Source: Candidatus Saccharibacteria bacterium CG10_big_fil_rev_8_21_14_0_10_47_8 | GTDB lineage: Bacteria; Patescibacteriota; Saccharimonadia; Saccharimonadales; UBA10212 | DNA length: 15,494 nucleotides | NCBI GenBank assembly: GCA_002793885.1 | Contig: PFEG01000030.1 | Span: 1-15,494 of the forward strand | Direction of reading: 5' to 3' | Shown: positions 1-4,753 of the stretch, in pieces | Position numbering within the stretch: the first letter of the stretch is position 1 | Layout: each line of letters begins with the position of its first letter | Program-made: the position numbers and the translations under genes | Notes under the pieces: generated by a model | What the model saw: the letters and a program-made list of their open reading frames with translations, nothing else | What the model was told of the DNA's origin: nothing | The model's database searches: none

Positions 1-10
1 ATTAGCCACT

Positions 11-826
11 ATGAAGCATAAGCAGGATCAGGCAGGGTTCCATCTAGTTGCGATTTTACTGGCTGTAGTCGTTGTCGGTGTCATTTCTGTTGTGGGCTGG
101 CGAGTTTTTGGTGATAAAAAAACAACCACGGACATAGCTACGACGCAAGACTCGTCTAAGCCAGCTACGACGCCAATCGATCCGAATCAGCCCCCAGTAA
201 AGCTAAAGACGATTGGAGTTAACCTGGACACCTATAACTCCACGACCAATCACGCTGGTGACTTTGTTTTTACAAAAGCCAACATACTTCTGAGTTTAAT
301 ATTATCCCCGTATGGCCAAGTGATTCCCGGCAATTCAGCCAATGACTATAAGGATAAAACCAACCCCCAGCCGGAGTTCAGAGTGCCCATGGGTACCAAT
401 GTCCATTCTCTGATCGATGGATACGTTACCAATGTACCAAAACTTTATAGTGATGATTATTCGGTCATGGTTAGCCCGGTTAAGGATGAAATGAATTGGC
501 AATATGAAACCGAGCACGTAATTAACGTACTGGTTAAACCTGGTGACCATGTGACGGCCGGGCAGGTCATTGCCCAGGTTAGCCCGCATAACAAAGTAAG
601 TTATGACGGCCTCGGACTTGTCGAGCTAGGCATCTTGCACGGTGGTAACTCGCCACAGCATGTCTGCCCGTTCGCCTACTTGGACGATTCTATCAAAGCC
701 GATATACAAAAAAAGTTGTTGGCTTTCTTCAAATCATGGGAAGATTACCGGGCTAATACTAATTTGTACGACGAAGCCAAGATGAAAGTTCCCGGCTGCA
801 TCACGCTTGATCCCATTAACGGCTAG
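11..826 (+). CDS. Prepilin-like, membrane-anchored protein with degenerate M23-fold domain (1)
   Basis: A 271-residue protein. Residues 9-33 form a prepilin-like hydrophobic segment (AGFHLVAILLA...) after a short basic N-terminus. The usual Glu at +5 after the G-F cleavage site is missing, so it may be a plain signal anchor. A Thr/Pro/Ser-rich linker (about 36-62) leads to a beta-rich domain (about 95-225) that resembles the LytM/M23 fold: PMGTNVHSLIDGYV (126-139) matches the 'GTPVYAxxDGxV' strand and PGDHVTAGQVIAQV (177-190) matches the 'V..Gd.V..Gq.Ig' strand. The zinc-binding HxxxD and HxH motifs are absent; VELGIL occupies the place of the usual LHFEV. I infer an extracytoplasmic binding or structural role rather than peptidase activity. 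The gene sits directly before a paralogue at 901. Only 10 nt of upstream sequence are visible, so the promoter cannot be judged. Confidence 0.8.
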   Translation: MKHKQDQAGFHLVAILLAVVVVGVISVVGWRVFGDKKTTTDIATTQDSSKPATTPIDPNQPPVKLKTIGVNLDTYNSTTNHAGDFVFTKANILLSLILSPYGQVIPGNSANDYKDKTNPQPEFRVPMGTNVHSLIDGYVTNVPKLYSDDYSVMVSPVKDEMNWQYETEHVINVLVKPGDHVTAGQVIAQVSPHNKVSYDGLGLVELGILHGGNSPQHVCPFAYLDDSIKADIQKKLLAFFKSWEDYRANTNLYDEAKMKVPGCITLDPING

Positions 827-851
827 GCTGGATTCTTCGCTCAAACAGCCT
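825..851 (+). terminator. Hairpin after the first prepilin-like gene (weak terminator or repeat fragment)
   Basis: AGGCTG (825-830) pairs perfectly with CAGCCT (846-851) around a 15-nt loop, starting inside the stop codon. No T-run follows, so intrinsic termination is doubtful. The loop and 3' arm contain CTTCGCTCAAACAGC, which also occurs in repeat copy A (about 1800-1815). This may be a fragment of that element. Confidence 0.4.
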
Positions 852-865
852 GTCCGCCTCAGCCA

Positions 866-894
866 TTGGATGTTGGCGGTGATCCCGCTATAAT
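866..894 (+). promoter_or_regulatory. Promoter for the second prepilin-like gene
   Basis: TTGGAT (866-871), a 17-nt spacer and a perfect TATAAT (889-894). The ATG follows 6 nt after the -10 box, so transcription should begin at or next to the start codon, giving a leaderless mRNA. No Shine-Dalgarno sequence is present. Confidence 0.65.
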
Positions 895-900
895 CAGCTT

Positions 901-1653
901 ATGCTTAAAAGACAATCTGGTTTTTCCGCCGTTGAACTTGTAATTATCTTAGTAATCCTTGGGGTGGTGGGGTTTGCCAGCTGGAAAGTGCTGGGAAATA
1001 AAGATGTAGCCAAACCGGCTACAACCTCTAGCCAGCAGTCCGGCGATTCCGCTTGCCCGGCTCAACCAATGATGGCCAGCCCGGCCGATGTCTCGCTGGC
1101 GACTTCGGTGCTGTACCCCGGCCAAGTCAGAAGCGGCGATTATAAAGCCCACGGTGGCCTGCGCTTTGATAACAGCCAGGACAATAAAGTGACGGTGCGT
1201 GCTCCCATGGATGCCAAGCTGACCATCGGCAGCCGTTATATAGAACAGGGGGAGGTGCAGACTTTGTTAGAGTTTAGTAATGACTGCGGCGTTAAATACC
1301 GTTTTGATCATCTACTGACTTTGGCTGATAAATTTCAAAAAGCTGTCGACGGGAGTTTGCCAGCGGCAAAACCAGATGATTCGCGCACTTCGGACTTCAA
1401 GCCAGTCGTCAATGTGACAAAGGGCGAGATCGTGGCCACAGCCGTCGGGTTTGCCAAAACCAGCAACGTCGGCTTTGACTTTGGTGTTTATGACATGCGA
1501 AAACAAAACGGGATTAAAAAAACCAATAATGACTTAGCAAGCTATGGGGTTTGCTGGCTGAAAGACTGGCTGCCGGCACCCGATTCAGCCAAATTGCTAG
1601 CTTTACCCGGGGGCGATGGCCAAAACGGCAAAAACAGCGACTACTGCAAATAA
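901..1653 (+). CDS. Prepilin-like, membrane-anchored protein with degenerate M23-fold domain (2)
   Basis: A 250-residue protein. The N-terminus is a true-looking type IV prepilin motif: basic KRQ, then G|FSAVE with the conserved Glu at +5, then a hydrophobic helix (to about residue 30). A prepilin peptidase could process it. Residues about 75-200 resemble an M23 (LytM-like) domain: YKAHGGLRFD (81-90) recalls the first metal motif, VRAPMDAKL (99-107) the 'G.pV.A...G.V' strand, YRFDHLLTL (133-141) the 'YaHL' motif, and VNVTKGEIVATAVG (170-183) the 'V..Gq.IG..G' strand. The last motif (LHFEV in active enzymes) reads GFDFGV (191-196), so the metal-binding HxH is lost. It is paralogous to the genes at 11 and 10368. 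I infer a surface or pilus-associated binding protein. Cysteines near residues 52, 129, 218 and 249 could form disulfides outside the cell. Confidence 0.8.
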   Translation: MLKRQSGFSAVELVIILVILGVVGFASWKVLGNKDVAKPATTSSQQSGDSACPAQPMMASPADVSLATSVLYPGQVRSGDYKAHGGLRFDNSQDNKVTVRAPMDAKLTIGSRYIEQGEVQTLLEFSNDCGVKYRFDHLLTLADKFQKAVDGSLPAAKPDDSRTSDFKPVVNVTKGEIVATAVGFAKTSNVGFDFGVYDMRKQNGIKKTNNDLASYGVCWLKDWLPAPDSAKLLALPGGDGQNGKNSDYCK

Positions 1654-1664
1654 TATTTACTACC

Positions 1665-1876
1665 TTTCAAAACCTGTCCGGCTTTGGCGGAGAAGCAAAC
1701 AATTTTGCTACCTTGGACGGCAAGGTAGCGCCAACCGCTGGGCTGCGTTTTTTCTTGATGCAATCTCCGCTCAAAGCCTACAACAGCCTCGAGAACTCAC
1801 TTCGCTCAAACAGCTCTCGGCTTTAGATGTATGTAGCTTTGATGGTCTTGCTCAGGAAAAGCCGATGCCCAGACCC
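1665..1876 (-). repeat. Structured intergenic repeat, copy A (minus orientation)
   Basis: About 212 bp that, read on the minus strand, aligns almost without gaps to 10127-10339 (copy B, my eye estimate about 85% identity) and more loosely to 8809-9050 (copy C). Shared blocks in minus-strand order are GGGTCTGGGCATCGG, CTACATACAT, AGCCGAGAGCTGTTTGAGCG, TTGCATCAA, a perfect 9-bp hairpin (GCTACCTTG/CAAGGTAGC at 1707-1729) and TTGTTTG. It fills the space between the second prepilin-like gene and the zeta-toxin gene. There are no terminal inverted repeats and no transposase. An open frame runs through it but is not preserved in copy C, so I treat it as a noncoding, probably RNA-level element. I do not recognise its family. 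Confidence 0.75.
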
Positions 1877-1900
1877 ACTTTATGTCTTTTTGGTGATAAT

Positions 1901-1925
1901 GATAAATCGTTATCTGGTTTATACT
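1901..1925 (+). promoter_or_regulatory. Promoter and possible operator for the zeta-toxin gene
   Basis: TATACT (1920-1925) lies 6 nt before the ATG at 1932, predicting a leaderless transcript. No good -35 box is visible. Just upstream is the inverted repeat GATAA-ATCG-TTATC (1901-1914), placed where an autorepressor could block the promoter. Confidence 0.45.
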
Positions 1926-1931
1926 AGATCC

Positions 1932-2594
1932 ATGAATTACGATGCATGGGCTAGAAGTAATAAAAAGGCCATCGCCAAGGAGTTTATTTCAAAGTTTGGT
2001 GCTAAGTCTACAGATGTACCAATGGCAGTATTTACTGCTGGCATCCCGGGTGCCGGCAAAACTGAATTCTTGGACCGACTCTTCCAGGGCAACAACGATT
2101 TTGTACGTATGGACTTGGATGAAATCGTAAAGCTTTTTCCAGGCTATTCACCGGAAAAGTACTACCTGTATCGAGGCGGATCCAACATAATTTTAGAGGC
2201 AGTTTTTGATCAGTGTCGGGAAAAGAAATTTAATTTTGTTATGGATGGTACACTATCGCACGCAAAAGCTGTAGAAAATATCCGCCGGACACTTAAGCGA
2301 CATACGGTAGTTCTATTTTATATTTGGCAAGAGCCACAAAAGGCTTGGCAGCTGACCAAAGATCGTGAGCTACTTACTAAGAGGGGCGTAAGCAAGGACG
2401 GTTTTATCAACGCTTGCTTAGAGGTACCAAAGAACCTAAAATTAATACTCTCTGAGTTCAGTAATTCGGTTATAGTAATCGCTATCAAAAAGAGCGATGA
2501 TCATGAGTATCAAATAATAAGAGATCCGGCTCAAATTGACACTCTTTTATCTAAAACCTATACTAGAAAGAGTATAGAAGGCATTATCTTATGA
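1932..2594 (+). CDS. Zeta-toxin-like P-loop kinase
   Basis: A 220-residue protein. A Walker A motif GIPGAGKT (37-44) follows a beta-strand (MAVFTA). An acidic segment MDLDEI (60-65) sits where zeta toxins bind substrate, and MDGTLSH (104-110) resembles the strand following it in zeta and PezT toxins. WQEPQKAWQLTKDRE (132-146) looks like the lid region with a candidate phosphate-contacting Arg at 145. Zeta/PezT toxins phosphorylate UDP-N-acetylglucosamine and poison cell-wall synthesis; that this protein uses the same substrate is an inference. An in-frame start exists at 1827, but it lies inside repeat A, upstream of the -10 box. The ATG at 1932, 6 nt after TATACT, is the better choice. Its stop overlaps the start of a 52-codon gene (ATGA at 2591-2594), suggesting a two-gene module. 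Other zeta-like P-loop kinases, such as chloramphenicol-phosphotransferase relatives, cannot be excluded. Confidence 0.82.
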   Translation: MNYDAWARSNKKAIAKEFISKFGAKSTDVPMAVFTAGIPGAGKTEFLDRLFQGNNDFVRMDLDEIVKLFPGYSPEKYYLYRGGSNIILEAVFDQCREKKFNFVMDGTLSHAKAVENIRRTLKRHTVVLFYIWQEPQKAWQLTKDRELLTKRGVSKDGFINACLEVPKNLKLILSEFSNSVIVIAIKKSDDHEYQIIRDPAQIDTLLSKTYTRKSIEGIIL

Positions 2595-2749
2595 AGATTT
2601 TTACTCGATTTAGTTCAGTTCACACGAAAAAAGCCGCAAAAGTGCTCGATAGTAAGGCTATCGACAAAGCGGCTAGGCTTTCTATTGAAGATCAGCGCAA
2701 AATGTCTGAACGTGCTGCTAAGCTTCGTGCCCAAACGGCTACTCGTTAA
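2591..2749 (+). CDS. Small basic protein coupled to the zeta-like kinase
   Basis: A 52-residue reading frame that starts within the stop codon of the kinase gene (ATGA overlap), which is strong evidence for translational coupling. The product is rich in Lys, Arg and Ala, is predicted to be mostly helical, and has no membrane segment. Its middle (AAKVLDSKAIDKAARLSIEDQ) looks amphipathic. I recognise no family. By position it could be the antitoxin or a partner of the kinase, but known epsilon and PezA antitoxins are encoded upstream, and this protein is basic and much shorter, so that role is only a guess. A purine-rich stretch (TAGAAAGAG at 2567-2575) precedes it. Confidence 0.6.
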   Translation: MKIFTRFSSVHTKKAAKVLDSKAIDKAARLSIEDQRKMSERAAKLRAQTATR

Positions 2750-2822
2750 AAACAAAAATACCTAATCACGAAGAGTAAATAAAACAGACCCGCTACTTTT
2801 TTTGCAACATCTGCTCAGCCGG

Positions 2823-2838
2823 CCCGCCGGTAGGCGGG
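2823..2838. repeat. GC-rich hairpin CCCGCC-GGTA-GGCGGG
   Basis: A perfect 6-bp GC stem with a GGTA loop in the gap between the 52-codon gene and the DUF5674 gene. No T-run follows, so it may be an RNA-stabilising or transcription-pausing hairpin, or a small dispersed palindrome. Confidence 0.4.
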
Positions 2839-2865
2839 GTTAGCTACGCATGCTTGCCCCACCAC

Positions 2866-2888
2866 TGCTTTAAGCCCAAAGCTTTTAG
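2866..2888 (+). repeat. Duplicated terminator-like hairpin, copy 1
   Basis: TGCTTTAAGCCCAAAGCTTT (start of the repeat) folds as GCTTT-AAGCCC-AAAGC followed by TTTT. It recurs with one change in 23 positions at 3632-3654. Both copies lie 20-45 nt before a promoter, so they may separate transcription units. Confidence 0.5.
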
Positions 2889-2906
2889 TCATCTCAGCTG
2901 GCGGCC

Positions 2907-2935
2907 TATACAGGTCGCCTCAACAGGGGTATAAT
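2907..2935 (+). promoter_or_regulatory. Promoter for the DUF5674 gene pair
   Basis: TATACA (2907-2912), a 17-nt spacer and TATAAT (2930-2935). The ATG is 7 nt after the -10 box, predicting a leaderless or nearly leaderless mRNA. The spacer end (CAACAGGGG) resembles those of the promoters at 3671 and 4704. Confidence 0.6.
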
Positions 2936-2942
2936 TAGCGTA

Positions 2943-3284
2943 ATGAAGCAGGTCAGTAAGATCTCTAACACCGAACTCATGGAAATGGCGGGCAAGATGT
3001 ATGGCGGCCTTGTCAAAGCCGTGGTTGATGTCAAAAAGGGTTTGCTTGTTGTTGACGCCGAACTTCATGCCGACCAAGAAGCCTACCTCATAGAAAATGG
3101 TTCCGCTCAACAAGATCTTTGGGGTATAAACCTGTACCCAGAAAAGTTTGGCCAGGATGATTTCATAGAATTTGACTCAATGATCAATATTCGCCCTAGT
3201 CAGAAAAATATGAGCAGAGATGTAGACGATCAGAGCGTCCGAAATCGAATTATTAAAATCGTGCAAGACAAAGTGTCTAAATGA
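2943..3284 (+). CDS. DUF5674 family protein
   Basis: A 113-residue protein. The pattern AVVDVKKGLLVVDAELHAD (26-44), DLWGINLYP (59-67) and DFIEFDSMINIRPSQ (72-86) is what I remember for DUF5674, a small family common in CPR genomes and of unknown function. There is no signal peptide or membrane segment. The mRNA is probably leaderless (see the promoter at 2907). The stop overlaps the start of the next gene by 4 nt (ATGA at 3281-3284), so the two are likely co-translated and may act together. The family assignment is from memory of its motifs; the function is unknown. Confidence 0.75.
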   Translation: MKQVSKISNTELMEMAGKMYGGLVKAVVDVKKGLLVVDAELHADQEAYLIENGSAQQDLWGINLYPEKFGQDDFIEFDSMINIRPSQKNMSRDVDDQSVRNRIIKIVQDKVSK

Positions 3285-3601
3285 GTAGTTACACAGTTGA
3301 CCGTAAAAAATGGACGACTTTAAGCATTTTTAATCAGATGGGGAATATCGGTAGCGAGGTTGGCCGGTCATTTTCATACTTGAAGAAAAATGATAAAGAA
3401 ATGGCTGAGGCGGCACTCGCAAGGGCTATCGATCTATTTGACGCTACAACTGGAAGCAGCAAATTGACCGCGGCTAGGCGTAAAGAAATACTCCGTGCCA
3501 AGGAAGAGTACTTGCGTGCTTTTTTCGAGAATACTGATCGCCCCGGGATTGAAAACTATTTTATGCAGTTTGCCATCGCCGCCCGCTCCCACGCCCCATA
3601 A
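3281..3601 (+). CDS. Hypothetical helical protein coupled to DUF5674
   Basis: A 106-residue protein starting in the stop codon of the DUF5674 gene. The first part (WTTLSIFNQMGNIGSEVGRS, 11-30) and the rest (KEMAEAALARAIDLFDATTG, then RRKEILRAKEEYLRAFFEN) look like a bundle of three to four amphipathic helices. Such short helical proteins paired with a second small gene can resemble HEPN- or nucleotidyltransferase-type antitoxin partners, but I see no RxxxxH or other diagnostic motif. It has no membrane segment. The coupled translation suggests a complex with the DUF5674 protein. I do not recognise a named family. Confidence 0.7.
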   Translation: MSSYTVDRKKWTTLSIFNQMGNIGSEVGRSFSYLKKNDKEMAEAALARAIDLFDATTGSSKLTAARRKEILRAKEEYLRAFFENTDRPGIENYFMQFAIAARSHAP

Positions 3602-3631
3602 CCCCCCAGCTCTCATGCCCAAACCCACCTT

Positions 3632-3654
3632 TGCTTTAAGCTCAAAGCTTTTAG
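3632..3654 (+). repeat. Duplicated terminator-like hairpin, copy 2
   Basis: GCTTT-AAGCTC-AAAGC followed by TTTT, 22 of 23 positions identical to 2866-2888. It lies 31 nt after the stop of the 106-codon gene and just before the promoter at 3671. Confidence 0.5.
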
Positions 3655-3670
3655 CTAACAGCTAATGTCC

Positions 3671-3700
3671 TGTACAACTCCTTAGAGCAGGCGGTATAAT
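3671..3700 (+). promoter_or_regulatory. TGTACA-type promoter for the 72-codon gene
   Basis: TGTACA (3671-3676), an 18-nt spacer (ACTCCTTAGAGCAGGCGG) and TATAAT (3695-3700). The 9-mer CTGTACAAC is shared with the promoters at 4236 and 4704. The predicted start near 3707 leaves a leader of about 18 nt. Confidence 0.6.
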
Positions 3701-3725
3701 CAAAAATAATAATCAGCAATTAAAA

Positions 3726-3944
3726 ATGGTAAAAATACTTCTGGCGATCCTATTTACAATCCTGCTCATTGCTCTAGGCTTTTATTATTATGGTTCCGGC
3801 GATTCTTCAAGCAGTTCCGGCTCAGATACCCCCAGAGTTTCAAACCCGGCCGATACTATTGATAGAGCAGATAATGCAGTCCAACAATCGCAAGACCTGC
3901 AAAATAAAGTTAACACCAAAATCGACAATCAATACGCGCAGTGA
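3726..3944 (+). CDS. Small single-pass membrane protein
   Basis: A 72-residue protein with an N-terminal hydrophobic helix (about 3-23, ILLAILFTILLIALGFYYY). A Ser/Gly-rich linker (24-35) leads to a polar Asp/Gln/Asn-rich tail. The short N-terminus before the helix suggests an N-in, C-out membrane anchor with the tail outside. I recognise no family. There is no clear Shine-Dalgarno site; the start is the first ATG after the promoter at 3671. It stands alone between the DUF5674 pair and a gene on the opposite strand. Confidence 0.6.
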   Translation: MVKILLAILFTILLIALGFYYYGSGDSSSSSGSDTPRVSNPADTIDRADNAVQQSQDLQNKVNTKIDNQYAQ

Positions 3945-3986
3945 TTGTTTGCTTGAGTCTAAATATTGTCTAATTTGTCACGGTTT

Positions 3987-4172
3987 TTAATAATTGTGAT
4001 TAAAATTTTCTAAATAAATTTCAGTGGTATAATTGTCCCATTCACCGCCGCATTCTGTGAGAATCGTATCCATATGATGCTTTACGTAATCTTCCTCTGT
4101 GCCAAGTGTACGTCTTTGGTTCTCTAGTTTGTAGAGGAGTTTAAGTGATAGCTCTACGGATTGTTCATCCAT
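3987..4172 (-). CDS. Small hypothetical protein
   Basis: A 61-residue acidic protein from the ATG at 4172. That ATG is preceded on the minus strand by AAGGAG (4190-4185) with a 12-nt gap. The frame stays open upstream to a GTG at 4220 (77 residues), but that GTG is only 2 nt from a TATAAT (4228-4223) and would probably lie upstream of the transcription start, so I prefer the shorter form. The sequence contains a likely helix (MDEQSVELSLKLLYKLENQ) and a C-terminal part with one Cys (CGGEWDNYTTEIYLENF). I recognise no family and no membrane segment. It is divergent from the gene at 4275, with overlapping promoter regions. Confidence 0.55.
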   Translation of the reverse strand: MDEQSVELSLKLLYKLENQRRTLGTEEDYVKHHMDTILTECGGEWDNYTTEIYLENFNHNY

Positions 4173-4222
4173 ACCACTAATATACTCCTTTATCTCTTTA
4201 CTTGTCGTAATGGGGTACACGT

Positions 4223-4251
4223 ATTATAAAACACCTGTACAACCTCTTAAA
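4223..4251 (-). promoter_or_regulatory. Minus-strand promoter for the small gene at 3987-4172
   Basis: On the minus strand a weak TTTAAG (4251-4246), a 17-nt spacer and a perfect TATAAT (4228-4223). The expected start is near 4216, giving a leader of about 44 nt that contains AAGGAG. It overlaps the plus-strand promoter at 4236-4264, so the two may compete. Confidence 0.45.
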
Positions 4252-4264
4252 TTAGTGGCATAAT
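4236..4264 (+). promoter_or_regulatory. TGTACA-type promoter for the 138-codon gene
   Basis: TGTACA (4236-4241), a 17-nt spacer (ACCTCTTAAATTAGTGG) and CATAAT (4259-4264). The box and the spacer start match the promoters at 3671 and 4704. The predicted start is near 4271, 4 nt before the GTG. Confidence 0.55.
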
Positions 4265-4274
4265 ATTACTTATA

Positions 4275-4691
4275 GTGTATAAGTATAAGCCTGATATTAG
4301 ATTTACCGGTGCTGGGTATGATGAAATTGACGACAGCTTTGGTGGACTGGACGATAAACTTGTAAGAATTGTTAACGATTCAGCCTTTAATCGTTTAGGA
4401 AAAGGCGCACTGCGTAATCCCTCGGATATTGAAGTGTCACCCATTGCGACAGACAAATTGGCTTTTATCGTAAGGGCTTGGCATGAAACAGCGTCACCAG
4501 CTGGAGCTATCGGGAGACTGCAGGTGCAAGAACTAGTTTTAAGGGTAAGGTTAGATGAGGAGAATATGTTCTTAACAACAGAAGAGGATTCTTCGTACTT
4601 ACTGACTACCCGAGAAGCATTTCTCGTTGCTACCATAGGAGGTACGGCGGCATTCAGGAGCATGATTTTAGATCCCACACGTGAACAATAA
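4275..4691 (+). CDS. Hypothetical protein
   Basis: A 138-residue protein starting at GTG (4275), about 4 nt after the predicted transcription start, so essentially leaderless. No membrane segment or signal peptide is visible. The N-terminal part is acidic (GAGYDEIDDSFGGLDDKLV), and the middle contains an alternating beta-like segment (KLAFIVRAWHET, then RLQVQELVLRVRLDEENMF). I recognise no family. An open frame on the opposite strand (4247-4678) is low-complexity Ser/Leu and I take it as a shadow. The gene directly precedes the restriction-modification gene but has a separate promoter of the same type, so it may be an accessory member of that locus. Confidence 0.6.
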   Translation: MYKYKPDIRFTGAGYDEIDDSFGGLDDKLVRIVNDSAFNRLGKGALRNPSDIEVSPIATDKLAFIVRAWHETASPAGAIGRLQVQELVLRVRLDEENMFLTTEEDSSYLLTTREAFLVATIGGTAAFRSMILDPTREQ

Positions 4692-4703
4692 TAAATCTCT
4701 CTC

Positions 4704-4732
4704 TGTACAACTTCTTACAACAGAGGTATAAT
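4704..4732 (+). promoter_or_regulatory. TGTACA-type promoter for the type IIG restriction gene
   Basis: TGTACA (4704-4709), a 17-nt spacer (ACTTCTTACAACAGAGG) and TATAAT (4727-4732). The expected start is near 4739, just before the GGAG that serves the TTG start codon at 4754. Confidence 0.65.
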
Positions 4733-4753
4733 TCAGGTCAATTGGAGTTTTGT

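Noticed and set aside
1616..1927. Open frame through repeat copy A encoding a peptide (FCYLGRQGS...) also readable on the minus strand of copy B (10168-10350)
   Set aside because: The frame is shared because A and B align without gaps, but in copy C the same frame ends soon after the hairpin, and stem-preserving changes better explain conservation. No ribosome site was seen.
4247..4678. Minus-strand open frame opposite the 138-codon gene
   Set aside because: Low-complexity Ser/Leu product, no promoter or ribosome site, whereas the plus frame has a well-formed promoter.
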